Counted from the first letter of the stretch, positions 16,658 to 25,399 are shown. The stretch is DNA of 53,496 nucleotides from Chryseobacterium sp. ISL-80 (GCA_018613055.1 JAGGQZ010000028.1:1-53496), one strand, 5' to 3'. The notes: generated by a model from the letters alone, not told the origin. Translations and numbers: made by a program.

Positions 16658-17593
16658 ATGTCAAAATATAAAAAACAAAGGCAGGAGCACTGGGTAAACA
16701 AATATGATTCACTCGATTTGAAAAAGCTGCTAACCATCCTGAAGGACAACCGGCGTGATATCCAGAGTAATCAGCAGCTTTATTATGATCCTGTTCAGGA
16801 TCTTCAAGATATGGAAAACTATTATCGGGGAGCACAGGACTTGGACTTGTCCGGTCTTGCTCTATTTTATAAATTCCATACGATTGTTTTTCAGTCCCAT
16901 AAAAATCAGCTTCCTTACTTTCTGGCCAAGGATTTGTATTTGTACACATGGGTTGACCTATACCCGGATGGAACCGCGAAAAGCATCTATTCGAGCCAGA
17001 TGAAGGACCCAGAGTTATTGCTGATCGAGGATAACGATACACTGCGAGAGAAGTATGATGAATTCAGGAGGCGTTCGAGGAAAATACAGGTGAATGGATT
17101 TGATTCAATCAAGGAACTGAAGGTGTTCGAGGACCATTTCAAAATGAACACCGAGCATATTGTGCCACAATCCTGGTTCGAAGGCGCCGAGCCGATGAAG
17201 GGCGACCTGCATCACCTGTTTGTCTGTGAACCGGATTGCAATATTTCAAGGTCGAACTTCCCTTTTGCCGACTTTGAATTTTACAATCCCGAATCCGACG
17301 ATGAACCGATCCAGAATAACTGCGGAGTCAGCAACGGGTTCGAGTTCGAGCCAGAGCATGGGAAAGGAACATCCGCACGGGCAATGCTTTACTTTTTCTT
17401 AAGGTATCCAAAAAGAGTAAAGGACGAATTTAAGAAGAAGGTTAACATCCCGTTGCTACTCCGCTGGAATGAGGAATTTCCGCCAACCCTTTATGAAAAG
17501 CACCGAAACCAGGCCATCTTTTATATACAAGGAAACCGCAATCCGTTTATCGACTTTCCTGATTTAGCAAAGAAAATCGTTTTTCCGTGGTGA
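16658..17593 (+). CDS. Endonuclease I family nuclease without signal peptide
   Basis: The 311-residue protein matches endonuclease I (EndA/NucM/BsnA) in its core: NTEHIVPQSWF, GDLHHLFVCEP, CNISRSNFPFADFEF, GKGTSARAMLYFFLRYP and the end motif HRNQAIFYIQGNRNPFIDFP. The His of TEHIVPQ and the downstream Asn residues are the metal and catalytic site. Family members are usually secreted or periplasmic. This one begins SKYKKQRQEHWVNKYD with no signal peptide, so it should stay in the cytoplasm. The ATG follows GAGGAG at six bases, and no upstream in-frame extension encodes a signal. No inhibitor gene is obvious next to it. Confidence 0.9.
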   Translation: MSKYKKQRQEHWVNKYDSLDLKKLLTILKDNRRDIQSNQQLYYDPVQDLQDMENYYRGAQDLDLSGLALFYKFHTIVFQSHKNQLPYFLAKDLYLYTWVDLYPDGTAKSIYSSQMKDPELLLIEDNDTLREKYDEFRRRSRKIQVNGFDSIKELKVFEDHFKMNTEHIVPQSWFEGAEPMKGDLHHLFVCEPDCNISRSNFPFADFEFYNPESDDEPIQNNCGVSNGFEFEPEHGKGTSARAMLYFFLRYPKRVKDEFKKKVNIPLLLRWNEEFPPTLYEKHRNQAIFYIQGNRNPFIDFPDLAKKIVFPW

Positions 17594-17597
17594 TTAA

Positions 17598-17636
17598 AAG
17601 GCTGAACCAGTATGTATCTGGTTCAGCCTTATTTTG
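17598..17636 (+). terminator. Terminator after endonuclease I (AAGGCTGAA family)
   Basis: A perfect 13-bp stem (AAGGCTGAACCAG/CTGGTTCAGCCTT) is followed by ATTTTGT. It can also serve the convergent small membrane-protein gene. Confidence 0.9.
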
Positions 17637-17648
17637 TAAAAGCTACGG

Positions 17649-17858
17649 CTATTCTTTAATCACCTCAAAAATCTTCCTCGTAGTCACGATTGAAGCTGGA
17701 AAGAGAATGACAATGGCGAAAAATATCTGAAAGATAAAAACCAGCAAGCCATAAGGAAGCAAACTGGATTCAATATACCTGAAGACATAATCAAACACTT
17801 TTATATAGATAAAAAAGAAAATCGCCGATAAGACAAAAAACACGATTTGCTTCGCCAT
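17649..17858 (-). CDS. Small two-helix membrane protein
   Basis: The 69-residue protein has two membrane helices (VFFVLSAIFFFIYIKVF and YGLLVFIFQIFFAIVILF) and a short charged tail (TTRKIFEVIKE). The ATG at 17858 is seven bases after GGAGGGGAG, which decides the start against an in-frame ATG eight codons upstream. I do not recognise the family. It lies at the edge of repeat array B. Confidence 0.65.
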   Translation of the reverse strand: MAKQIVFFVLSAIFFFIYIKVFDYVFRYIESSLLPYGLLVFIFQIFFAIVILFPASIVTTRKIFEVIKE

Positions 17859-18000
17859 CGATATGCTCCCCTCCGCTCCCAACCAGTTATATTTATTTTA
17901 ACAAAAAATTACAGGTTCTTGAGGCTTTATTCGCAAATTCAAATTGCGTGTTACCGAAACAAAGGAAATTATCTCATCACGGGTCCATGTTTCCGCATCT

Positions 18001-18620
18001 TCTCCCTGTGAATCCCCCATCCGCTCCATTTCGGGCACATGTTCCAGCATCTTCTCCCCGTGAATCATCTGTCCGCTTCTTTTCGGGCACATGTTGCACC
18101 AACTTCTCCCCGTGAATCCTCTTTCCGCTCCTTTTCAGGCACATGTTGCACCAACTTCTCCCCGTGAATCCTCTTTCCGCTCCTTTTCGGGCACATGTTG
18201 CACCAACTTCTCCCCGTGGATCATCTGTCCCCTCCATTTCGGGCACATGTTACACCAACTTCTCCCCGTGAATCCTCTGTCCCCTCCATTTCGGGCACAT
18301 GTTACACCAACTTCTCCCCGTGAATCCCCTGTCCCCTCCATTTCGGGCACATGTTACGCCATCTTCTCCCCGTGAATCATCTGTCCGCTTCTTTTCGGGC
18401 ACATGTTGCACCAACTTCTCCCCGTGAATCCTCTTTCCGCTCCTTTTCGGGCACATGTTACACCAACTTCTCCCCGTGAATCCTCTTTCCGCTCCTTTTC
18501 GGGCACATGTTACACCAACTTCTCCCCGTGAATCCTCTTTCCGCTCCTTTTCGGGCACATGTTCCACCATCTTTTCCCTGTAAATCCCATGTCATCACCA
18601 TTTCGAGCACATGTTGCTCC
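18001..18620. repeat. 52-bp tandem repeat array B
   Basis: Twelve units with the shared start TCTCCCCGTGAATC begin at 18001, 18053, 18105, 18157, 18209, 18261, 18313, 18365, 18417, 18469, 18521 and 18573, with every step exactly 52 bp. A decayed unit precedes the first. The second half of each unit carries TTTTCGGGCACATGTT. Only a weak dyad is present (CCCG...CGGG, 31-bp span). Unit differences fall at a few positions, giving subtypes that alternate in blocks. Because 52 is not a multiple of three, the long frames across the array are not genes. The array sits in the divergent gap before the ECF sigma operon. Confidence 0.95.
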
Positions 18621-18760
18621 ACACATTACATCCTGCAACCTAGGAACTCGCCTCATTTTAACCCTCCACCGATAATTGTCCACCCACCAGAGTTAATTTT
18701 TGGTAAAGTTAAAACATATTAGACAAGCAAGTCAATTCGGAACAGAATTTTTACAAAAAG

Positions 18761-18790
18761 TGAAACCAGAGTGCCACCTGCAAACGACAT
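18761..18790 (+). promoter_or_regulatory. Possible ECF-type autoregulatory promoter
   Basis: TGAAAC (18761-18766), the classic -35 of Bacillus ECF sigma factors, is followed after 18 bases by CGACAT. The usual spacing is 16-17 bases to a CGTA/CGTC -10, so the match is partial. Confidence 0.35.
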
Positions 18791-18822
18791 ACTAGTGAAA
18801 ATAACAAATGGAGGTTTCCCAG

Positions 18823-19401
18823 TTGAATGAGGAACAGAAATTACTAAATCAAATCCGGGCGGGAAATGGAGATGCGTTTAGCGACCTGGTGGAAAGTCTT
18901 CTTTCCTCTGCCTACAGGACGGCTTATCTTATTCTTGGTTCGCGGGAGCTGGCTGAGGATGCTGTCCAGATTGCCCTGGAAGATTGTTATCTAAGCATAA
19001 TGCGGGATATGGAGATTCGCCACTTTAAAGCATGGTTTTACCGTCTTGTTTATACCCGTTCGATTGATGTATACCGAAAACAAAAAAGGAATCAGTTTTC
19101 AGATATCGACGAGAATCCAGAAGCGATTTCTAGACTAAAAACGGATTCAGCTCAGGAAAAGGCTGTTGAAAAGGAAACTAAACAGGAACTGCTTCACCTG
19201 ATCACGACCTTGAAAGATGAACAGCGAGTCCCGCTGCTGCTGTTTTATTTCGAAAACTTATCAGTGAAGGAAATCAGCCTAATACTCAGTGAAAACACCA
19301 ATACCGTAAAAACCAGGTTAGCCCGCGGCCGGAAAAAGCTTGGTGAACTCATGAAAAAGGATCAACATTTTCAAATGGAGGAGAAATCATATGGGATATG
19401 A
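18823..19401 (+). CDS. ECF-type RNA polymerase sigma factor
   Basis: This 192-residue protein has sigma region 2 (YRTAYLILGSRELAEDAVQI, then AWFYRLVYTRSIDVYRK) and region 4 (VPLLLFYFENLSVKEISLIL, then NTVKTRLARGRKKL). No region 3 is present, which defines the ECF group. The start is TTG seven bases after GGAGG; an ATG 15 bases upstream overlaps the Shine-Dalgarno. The gene overlaps the anti-sigma gene by 11 bases, which indicates translational coupling. The regulon cannot be told from this window. Confidence 0.9.
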   Translation: MNEEQKLLNQIRAGNGDAFSDLVESLLSSAYRTAYLILGSRELAEDAVQIALEDCYLSIMRDMEIRHFKAWFYRLVYTRSIDVYRKQKRNQFSDIDENPEAISRLKTDSAQEKAVEKETKQELLHLITTLKDEQRVPLLLFYFENLSVKEISLILSENTNTVKTRLARGRKKLGELMKKDQHFQMEEKSYGI

Positions 19402-20506
19402 TAAGAAGGATTTGCAGACCCCTGTTTCACTTGAAAAGTTCACAAAAGATTTGCCTGGTCGATTCGCTGCTGGAGAATTTAAAGATGCACGGGTGGATCG
19501 GGTTGAACGCGAACTTGAAGGCTTTAACCTTGCTTTAAAAAAGCAGTGGACTTTCTGGAAAAAGGCTGGAGTCACTACGGCCGCAATCGCTGCGAGCTTC
19601 CTGCTATTTGTCGGCTCAGGCTTTGTTTCCCCAACGATGGCGAAGATGGTTTCGAAAATCCCGCCGTTAAGCGCAATGTTTGATAATCACGAACAAGAAC
19701 TGACAGAGCGACTGACGCAAGCTTTGAAAAAGGATGGATATCCTGTGAAGCAGGTGAACCAGTATGTTGGCGGCAAAAACGAAGGCATCATGGTTCATTT
19801 GGACGCATCTGAAAAACAGGTCAAGGAAATGGAACCGGGAGTAAAAAAAATCGGGCTCTCAATCGTACAGGCAGAGGAATTCAAAGGGACGAGGATCGAG
19901 GATTATTTTATTAAAGTAAGGAAGTACCATGAACCATCTGAAAAATGGAAACAAGAGCAAGCTGAAATGGAAAAGGAAAGTGAAGAAGTGTTCGAAATCG
20001 TCCAGGCTGCGCTGAAGCCATTTGATTTTAAACATAGCATCGGTTTCAGTTCTGATTCGGTTGAGTTGGAGATCCCGAGCGTAGAGAAGCAGGAAAAAGT
20101 GGATGAAATACAAAAGGCTGTGAAAGATGCCCTCGCCGCTAATGGCAAAAACAATATCGAGGTCAAAATTCGTAAATTCAACTTGGCCAAACGTGAGCAA
20201 TACGCACGCTGGAGTGATGCAGTTTCAGGGATTGGCCATGAATTTATGACCTATAAAAAATATAAAGTATCAGGCGTTGGATATAAGAGCAGTGATGGTT
20301 TTATGACCATTTACATCACAATGAAAATGAAGAGCACTGACGAAGGAGCAGCTGACCACGCCACCGACCTGTACACAATGGCGGAGGAATTCATCAAGTC
20401 GGATGACATATGGCCACATGTAAAGCAAGACCCATATAAAATCGTGGTGAGGACAAAGGATAAGAAAGAATTCGTTAACGATGACGGACAAAAAGGGTTT
20501 AGATAA
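19391..20506 (+). CDS. Membrane anti-sigma factor-like protein
   Basis: The 371-residue protein has a cytoplasmic N-terminus of about 60 residues, one membrane helix (GVTTAAIAASFLLFVGSGFV) and a large extracellular part with two similar alpha/beta segments. The layout and its overlap with the sigma gene match the DUF4179/DUF4030 anti-sigma families of Bacillus; the family names are from memory and tentative. The N-terminal part would hold the sigma factor at the membrane and the outer part would sense an envelope signal. A strong terminator closes the two-gene operon. Confidence 0.75.
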   Translation: MGYDKKDLQTPVSLEKFTKDLPGRFAAGEFKDARVDRVERELEGFNLALKKQWTFWKKAGVTTAAIAASFLLFVGSGFVSPTMAKMVSKIPPLSAMFDNHEQELTERLTQALKKDGYPVKQVNQYVGGKNEGIMVHLDASEKQVKEMEPGVKKIGLSIVQAEEFKGTRIEDYFIKVRKYHEPSEKWKQEQAEMEKESEEVFEIVQAALKPFDFKHSIGFSSDSVELEIPSVEKQEKVDEIQKAVKDALAANGKNNIEVKIRKFNLAKREQYARWSDAVSGIGHEFMTYKKYKVSGVGYKSSDGFMTIYITMKMKSTDEGAADHATDLYTMAEEFIKSDDIWPHVKQDPYKIVVRTKDKKEFVNDDGQKGFR

Positions 20507-20512
20507 GACTGC

Positions 20513-20546
20513 GAGCAAAGGGATATTCCCCCTTTGCTCTTTTTTA
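20513..20546 (+). terminator. Terminator of sigma/anti-sigma operon
   Basis: A perfect 10-bp stem (GAGCAAAGGG/CCCTTTGCTC) is followed by TTTTTT. Confidence 0.95.
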
Positions 20547-20553
20547 CTGACTG

Positions 20554-20588
20554 ATAAAAAAAGACCACAAGCTGTGTTTCGCTTGTGG
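20554..20588 (-). terminator. Terminator of hxlR
   Basis: The stem CCACAAGC/GCTTGTGG is followed on the minus strand by TCTTTTTTT just after the hxlR stop. Confidence 0.85.
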
Positions 20589-20593
20589 CATTT

Positions 20594-20956
20594 TTATTCA
20601 GAAGACGCTTTATTATCAGGATTCTCAAGCACATTCTCCATATAGTTTTTTCCCCATTGGTACATGGAGTCAAGGATTGGCATCAAGCTTTCTCCCTGCT
20701 TGGTCAATGAGTATTCTACTTTCGGCGGAACAACCGGATATACCTTTCGTTCGACAATCATGTCATCTTCAAGCTCGCGAAGCTGATTAACAAGCATTCT
20801 TTGGGTTATGCCAGGCATCAGTGCCTTCAACTCTCCGAATCGCTTTGTCCCTTCTTTTCCCAGATGCCATAAAATCAGCATCTTCCACTTGCCGCCAATC
20901 ACTGCAAGCGTCAATTCTTTTTCACAGTTGAATGTTTTTGCATCCATTCTCGCCAT
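20594..20956 (-). CDS. hxlR: HxlR transcriptional activator
   Basis: This 120-residue winged-helix protein has the HxlR-family segments [36 protein letters not shown] and [15 protein letters not shown], and the family-typical Cys near the N-terminus (FNCEKEL). In B. subtilis HxlR senses formaldehyde through that cysteine and activates the divergent hxlAB operon. The same arrangement is present here, with hxlA starting 212 bases away on the other strand. Assignment is by sequence and context together. Confidence 0.9.
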   Translation of the reverse strand: MARMDAKTFNCEKELTLAVIGGKWKMLILWHLGKEGTKRFGELKALMPGITQRMLVNQLRELEDDMIVERKVYPVVPPKVEYSLTKQGESLMPILDSMYQWGKNYMENVLENPDNKASSE

Positions 20957-20992
20957 CTTGCTTCACCCCCACTGCAACATAGAATATCACTT

Positions 20993-21061
20993 AGTATACT
21001 TTTTGTCACTATGTATGAAAAAAGTGCGTACTTTCAATAAAAAAACATACGCAGTATACTT
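20993..21061. promoter_or_regulatory. Candidate HxlR-binding repeats
   Basis: AGTATACTT occurs twice in the same orientation, at 20993-21001 and 21053-21061, exactly 60 bp apart, with a related TGCGTACTTTC between them. They lie in the hxlR-hxlA gap, where B. subtilis HxlR binds two sites. Confidence 0.5.
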
Positions 21062-21168
21062 ACATCTATGCCATGAACCAAATGGTTACACTTGGCATGA
21101 TGGTGAACGTGCAAAATAGGGTAGTTTACAACTGTGCACCAACAATAATTTTAGGGAGTGGAATATAG

Positions 21169-21801
21169 ATGGAATTACAATTGGCATTAGATTTAGTGAA
21201 CATTCCAGAAGCGATTCAAGTGGTTAAAGAAGTTGAGGAGCATATCGACATCGTCGAAATCGGAACACCCGTTGTCATCAATGAAGGGCTCCACGCTGTC
21301 AAGGCAGTAAAAGAGGCATTTCCTAATCTAAAGGTTTTAGCAGACCTTAAAATCATGGATGCTGCTGGATACGAAGTGATGAAGGCATCTGAAGCGGGAG
21401 CAGATATTATTACGATTCTTGGGGCTGCTGAAGATATGTCCATCAAAGGTGCTGTCGAAGAAGCGAAAAAACAAGGCAAAAAGATCCTAGTCGATATGAT
21501 TGCTGTCAAGGATCTTGCTGGACGCGCAAAAGAATTGGATGAAATGGGTGTTGATTATATTTGCGTCCACACTGGTTACGATCTTCAGGCAGTGGGTAAA
21601 AATTCATTTGAAGACCTTCAAACCATCAAAAGCGTTGTAAAAAACGCAAAAACGGCAATCGCTGGAGGAATTAAACTGGATACACTCCCTGAAGTTGTGA
21701 AAGTCCAGCCTGACCTCGTCATTGTCGGCGGTGGTATCACTGGACAAGATGATAAGAATGCAGCTGCTGAAAAAATGAAGCAAATGATTCAGCAAGGGTA
21801 A
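21169..21801 (+). CDS. hxlA: 3-hexulose-6-phosphate synthase
   Basis: This 210-residue TIM-barrel protein is a member of the orotidine-phosphate decarboxylase superfamily with the HPS signatures LQLALDL, VEIGTP, ADLKIMDAAGYE and IVGGGITG. It joins formaldehyde and ribulose 5-phosphate to give hexulose 6-phosphate, the first step of the ribulose monophosphate pathway, used in Bacillus for formaldehyde detoxification. The ATG follows GGGAGTGG. The isomerase gene hxlB starts eight bases after its stop codon. Confidence 0.95.
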   Translation: MELQLALDLVNIPEAIQVVKEVEEHIDIVEIGTPVVINEGLHAVKAVKEAFPNLKVLADLKIMDAAGYEVMKASEAGADIITILGAAEDMSIKGAVEEAKKQGKKILVDMIAVKDLAGRAKELDEMGVDYICVHTGYDLQAVGKNSFEDLQTIKSVVKNAKTAIAGGIKLDTLPEVVKVQPDLVIVGGGITGQDDKNAAAEKMKQMIQQG

Positions 21802-21809
21802 CAATAGTA

Positions 21810-22367
21810 ATGCAGCCCACACAGTACCTTTCTGAAATTTTAAAGGAGCTTCACTCGTCAGCAGAATTAATCTCCGACGATGCTGCAGAAGGTCTTGTCA
21901 ACGGCATTCTTGAATCTAAAAAGGTTTTTGTCGCCGGTGCCGGCAGATCCGGATTCATGGCGAAATCGTTTGCGATGCGAATGATGCATATGGGAATTGA
22001 CGCACATGTCATTGGCGAAACGGTTACTCCAGGCTTTGAAAAAGATGATATTTTGATTATCGGATCTGGTTCAGGGGAAACAAAAAGCCTTGTATCCATG
22101 GCGGAGAAGGCAAAAAGCATTGGCGGTACCATTGCAGCTGTCACAATTTTTCCCGAATCGACGATCGGACAGATGGCCGATATCATTGTTAAGCTGCCTG
22201 GATCACCGAAAGATCAATCAGAGGGCGACTACAAGACCATTCAGCCAATGGGATCCCTGTTTGAGCAGACCCTGCTTCTTTTTTATGATGCCGTCATTCT
22301 TAGGTTCATGGAGAAAAAAGGTCTTGATACCAACAAGATGTATGGCAAGCATGCCAATCTTGAGTAA
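21810..22367 (+). CDS. hxlB: 6-phospho-3-hexuloisomerase
   Basis: The 185-residue SIS-domain protein has [29 protein letters not shown] and [13 protein letters not shown], the phosphosugar-binding loops of PHI. It converts hexulose 6-phosphate to fructose 6-phosphate, the second step after HxlA. It is co-transcribed with hxlA. A weak hairpin after it may reduce read-through into the following SDR gene. Confidence 0.95.
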   Translation: MQPTQYLSEILKELHSSAELISDDAAEGLVNGILESKKVFVAGAGRSGFMAKSFAMRMMHMGIDAHVIGETVTPGFEKDDILIIGSGSGETKSLVSMAEKAKSIGGTIAAVTIFPESTIGQMADIIVKLPGSPKDQSEGDYKTIQPMGSLFEQTLLLFYDAVILRFMEKKGLDTNKMYGKHANLE

Positions 22368-22374
22368 TAACGGA

Positions 22375-22400
22375 AGGCTGCCTGATTATGGGCAGTCTTT
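22375..22400 (+). terminator. Weak intercistronic hairpin
   Basis: GGCTGCC and GGCAGTC (with one G-U pair) form a short stem between hxlB and the SDR gene. A T run comes only some 14 bases later, so partial termination or RNA processing is more likely than a full stop. Confidence 0.4.
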
Positions 22401-22429
22401 CAGCAATTTTTTTAATAGGAGGAATTAAC

Positions 22430-23146
22430 ATGATTTCACTAAAAGGAAAAACAGCAATCGTTACAGGAGCAGGCAGAGGGATTGGACGAGCAGTTGCTAT
22501 TGCTCTGGCCAAAGAAGGTGTCAATCTTGGATTGATTGGATTGACGATGTCCAATCTTGAAAAAATGACTGAAGAACTCGAGCAATATGATGTTAACATT
22601 TCAGCTGCTTCAGCCGATGTCTCGGATCTTGAAGCAGTCCAGCATGCCGTGGAGCATATTAAATCAGATCTAGGTGCGATTGACATTTTAGTTAACAATG
22701 CAGGAATCGCAAAGTTCGGCGGCTTTATGGATCTATCCCCTGAAGAATGGGAAAAAATTGTCCGCGTCAACCTGATGGGTGTATACAACGTGACAAGAGC
22801 GGTTTTACCAGAAATGATCGAAAGAAAATCCGGAGACATTGTGAACATCTCCTCTACTGCAGGCCAAAAAGGAGCACCAGTCACAAGTGCTTACTCCGCT
22901 TCCAAATTCGCAGTCCTAGGTCTGACAGAATCACTGATGCTTGAGGTCAGGAAGCATAATGTCCGCGTAACCGCTTTGACTCCAAGTACGGTAGCAACTG
23001 ACCTGGCAGTCGAAAGCAATTTGATCAGCGGAAACCCTGAAAATGTCATGCAGCCAGAAGATTTAGCTGACCTTCTTGTCGCAGGATTAAAACTGCACCC
23101 AAGAGTCCTCGTGAAAACAGCCGGATTGTGGTCAACCAATCCGTAA
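22430..23146 (+). CDS. SDR oxidoreductase, YoxD/FabG-like
   Basis: This 238-residue classical short-chain dehydrogenase has [19 protein letters not shown], the catalytic Ser of ISSTAGQKG and YSASKFA (Tyr-x3-Lys). The sequence is close to B. subtilis YoxD, annotated as a 3-oxoacyl reductase. The ATG at 22430 is chosen because TAGGAGG stands eight bases ahead. It follows hxlAB in the same direction with a 62-base gap, so it may be expressed with the formaldehyde operon, although its substrate is unknown. Confidence 0.85.
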   Translation: MISLKGKTAIVTGAGRGIGRAVAIALAKEGVNLGLIGLTMSNLEKMTEELEQYDVNISAASADVSDLEAVQHAVEHIKSDLGAIDILVNNAGIAKFGGFMDLSPEEWEKIVRVNLMGVYNVTRAVLPEMIERKSGDIVNISSTAGQKGAPVTSAYSASKFAVLGLTESLMLEVRKHNVRVTALTPSTVATDLAVESNLISGNPENVMQPEDLADLLVAGLKLHPRVLVKTAGLWSTNP

Positions 23147-23164
23147 AACTATATCGGAACAGTA

Positions 23165-23197
23165 AATCGCTTAACTTCATTGTTAAGCGATTTTTTA
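23165..23197 (+). terminator. Terminator of hxl-SDR operon
   Basis: A perfect 11-bp stem (AATCGCTTAAC/GTTAAGCGATT) with TTTTT follows. An almost identical hairpin stands at 36433. Confidence 0.95.
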
Positions 23198-23251
23198 TTA
23201 ATGATTCTTTAAATAAAGCTTGCTTATCGCTTCTTTAATAAAATCTTATGA

Positions 23252-23593
23252 CTAATCTTCCAAATCGTACTCATAAATTGGATTTATACAAATTAAGATC
23301 GAGACAATAGCATTATTGTATCCAGACATTCTTTCAATTTCCTTTTGATCATTAAATTCGTCGTTTGTAAAATGTACCGAAAGTTTTTTTATTATATTTA
23401 AATACTTGCTAACGAATTCATTTTCCTTCATTTCCTTAACGTCCGCCAACATTTCACTATAAGCTAGTAATTCACCTTCATCATTATTTTTGAAATCTGA
23501 ATTATCGGAGACGGTACCTGTGTTTAAAAAAATTATCTTTCTTTCAATAATATCAGCCAATGTGAAATGGTTTAGTTCCTTATTATTACTCAC
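23252..23593 (-). CDS. Hypothetical protein (113 residues)
   Basis: The protein is acidic and mostly helical, with no membrane segment or recognised motif. It starts with GTG at 23593, five bases after GGAGG; an ATG four codons upstream contains that Shine-Dalgarno. Segments such as ADIIERKIIFLNTGTVSD and HFTNDEFNDQKEIERMSGY suggest a small cytosolic fold. I cannot name a family. It stands alone between converging units. Confidence 0.6.
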   Translation of the reverse strand: MSNNKELNHFTLADIIERKIIFLNTGTVSDNSDFKNNDEGELLAYSEMLADVKEMKENEFVSKYLNIIKKLSVHFTNDEFNDQKEIERMSGYNNAIVSILICINPIYEYDLED

Positions 23594-23706
23594 AATAACC
23601 TCCATTTGATTAGCTCTGAATTTTATTTATTATGCCCTGTTTCTAAAAAGAAGTTCATCACAAAAAAAGGCGGTTAACCCTTCCCGGACCACCGCACCAC
23701 GTTTGT

Positions 23707-24309
23707 TTAAAACTCATTAATATAAGAAATAACACTTTTTAAGATTTCTATTGATTTTATTGGATCATTATCAAGTTCTAAACTGTGATTTCCACCTTCG
23801 ACCACTTTCAATATAAGATTTGGATTCGTTTTTATTTTTTCGAAGCGTTCTTCAATAAAACAAAAATGATCTTTTTCTCCGATAACACAAAGGCCTTCAT
23901 GATTACTGTTAACCATTGCTTTAAATACTGCATCATTTTGTAGTAAAGGAGTCAACCATATTACTTTGGCATCTTTAAACATTGTATGATCGACCAGATA
24001 ACTCAAAGCTTTTGTTCCGATAGATTTAGCCACAATATAAAAATGGCTGTATTTTTTATCATTGATTGCGGTGTCGATCGCAAGTAGTACACCTTTTGCA
24101 AAATCCCCTTCATTTAGCGAAGACAACTCTTGCCTGCTAAATGAATAGTTAATGTGTAATACATCGAAACCTTTATTGTAAAATGCCCCTGTTGTGTAGT
24201 ATAACAATGGGGCTTGTGTAGTATAACCAGCCCCTGGTAAAACAATAACTAATTTATTTGTGTCTTCTTTCTGTTCAATCAATCTAAAAGGGATAACTTC
24301 ACTATTCAT
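23707..24309 (-). CDS. Alpha/beta hydrolase-fold protein
   Basis: This 200-residue protein has an alpha/beta hydrolase core: VIVLPGAGYTTQAP (oxyanion region), the nucleophile elbow IVAKSIGTKA with Ser in A-K-S-I-G instead of G-x-S-x-G, ICVIGEKDHF with a late acidic residue, and GGNHSLE with the catalytic His. It is shorter than most lipases and lacks a cap. The ATG at 24309 follows GGAG; a GTG three codons earlier is too near. The substrate is unknown, probably a small ester. Confidence 0.75.
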   Translation of the reverse strand: MNSEVIPFRLIEQKEDTNKLVIVLPGAGYTTQAPLLYYTTGAFYNKGFDVLHINYSFSRQELSSLNEGDFAKGVLLAIDTAINDKKYSHFYIVAKSIGTKALSYLVDHTMFKDAKVIWLTPLLQNDAVFKAMVNSNHEGLCVIGEKDHFCFIEERFEKIKTNPNLILKVVEGGNHSLELDNDPIKSIEILKSVISYINEF

Positions 24310-24409
24310 CGTGATCACAACTCCACAAATTTTATAGATTTCTTTATTTAAACAATTATTCCTACGAAAAATTACCCGATACAGGAATAAGGTAAAAGCT
24401 ATCCATCAT

Positions 24410-24764
24410 ACGTATGCAGGCATTTTCAGCTTTGTAGGGGTACCATTCAAGCGGAAAGATACCCTTATGCAAGCATTTCCACTGCCATAAGGGCATCATT
24501 CTAGCGGAAACATACCCTTATGCATGCATTTCCACCTCCATAAGGGCATCATTCTAGCGGAAACATACCCTTATGCATGCATTTTCACTGCCATAAGGGC
24601 ATCATTCTAGCGGAAACATACCCTTATGCAAGCAATTCCACCTCCATAAGGGCATCATTCTAGCGGAAACATACCCTTATGCATGCATTTTCACCTTCAT
24701 AAGGGCACCGTTCTAGCGGAAACATACCCTTATGCAAGCAATTTCACCGCCATAAGGGCACTAT
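24410..24764. repeat. 53-bp repeat array C with inverted arms
   Basis: Six good units have ACCCTTATG at 24461, 24514, 24567, 24620, 24673 and 24726, exactly 53 bp apart, after one decayed unit. In each, CCCTTATG is followed 16 bases later by CATAAGGG, giving an 8-bp inverted repeat with a 32-bp span. The linker between cores contains CTAGCGGAAAC. The array fills the gap between two minus-strand genes and ends two bases before the stop codon of the acetyltransferase. It has no coding sense. Confidence 0.95.
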
Positions 24765-24765
24765 T

Positions 24766-25317
24766 TCACATGCCTTTAAATTCCTCTTTTAAAATAGCAA
24801 ATAGATAATGATCTCTCCATTGTCCTTTTACTTTCAAATTTTTAATAAAATGACCTTCCTGTCGGAAACCTATTCTTCTTAAAAGGTTGACTGAACCAGC
24901 ATTTTCTACATCACAGACGGCATATATCCTATGAATATCCATCGTATTAAACCCTAAATATAATAATCCGTTTACAATTTCTTTTCCGTACCCTTGTTTC
25001 CAGTAGGATGAATTTATAAAATACCCGATTTCTACTGTTTGACAATCCTGATCTCTTATTATAAACAAAGCATTTCCGATAACTTTTTTTGTCTCTTTTT
25101 GCACTACGGCTAAAACATATATTTGTCTGTTTTCTTCGGTTTGAAAAGCAATCTGCTTTCTAAGGCTATGTAATGTTTGCTCTCGATTAGTTGGTCCCCA
25201 GGTTAAGTATTTAACCACTTTTTGATCTGACTTAAATTGATAAATATCTTCAAAATCCTCTTCATTAAGCTCCCTCAGGACAAGCCTGTTCGTTTCCACT
25301 GGTTTAATTCTAGCCAT
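24766..25317 (-). CDS. GNAT acetyltransferase, RimJ/RimL-like
   Basis: The 183-residue protein has the ribosomal-protein alanine acetyltransferase layout: VETNRLVLRELNEEDFEDIY, IGNALFIIRD, EIGYFINSSYWKQGYGKEIV (acetyl-CoA pyrophosphate loop) and NAGSVNLLRRIGFRQEG. It would transfer acetyl from acetyl-CoA to an amine on a protein or small molecule. GGAGG lies ten bases before the ATG. The stop codon is directly at the end of repeat array C. Confidence 0.85.
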   Translation of the reverse strand: MARIKPVETNRLVLRELNEEDFEDIYQFKSDQKVVKYLTWGPTNREQTLHSLRKQIAFQTEENRQIYVLAVVQKETKKVIGNALFIIRDQDCQTVEIGYFINSSYWKQGYGKEIVNGLLYLGFNTMDIHRIYAVCDVENAGSVNLLRRIGFRQEGHFIKNLKVKGQWRDHYLFAILKEEFKGM

Positions 25318-25399
25318 TCGTATACTACCTCCACCAGAAAATTATAGAAGTAATCACCTTTCATTCTATTAAAAGGTGGCTCAATCACACACACGTAGA

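Noticed and set aside
16374-17042. Minus-strand 222-codon frame opposite the endonuclease gene
   Set aside because: It is antisense to a clear endonuclease I gene. The part beyond that gene is short and has no good ribosome-binding site.
17898-18722. Several overlapping frames with CARNGADGGFTGRRC-like repeats on both strands
   Set aside because: These come from array B and cycle through all three frames every 156 bp. They are not genes.
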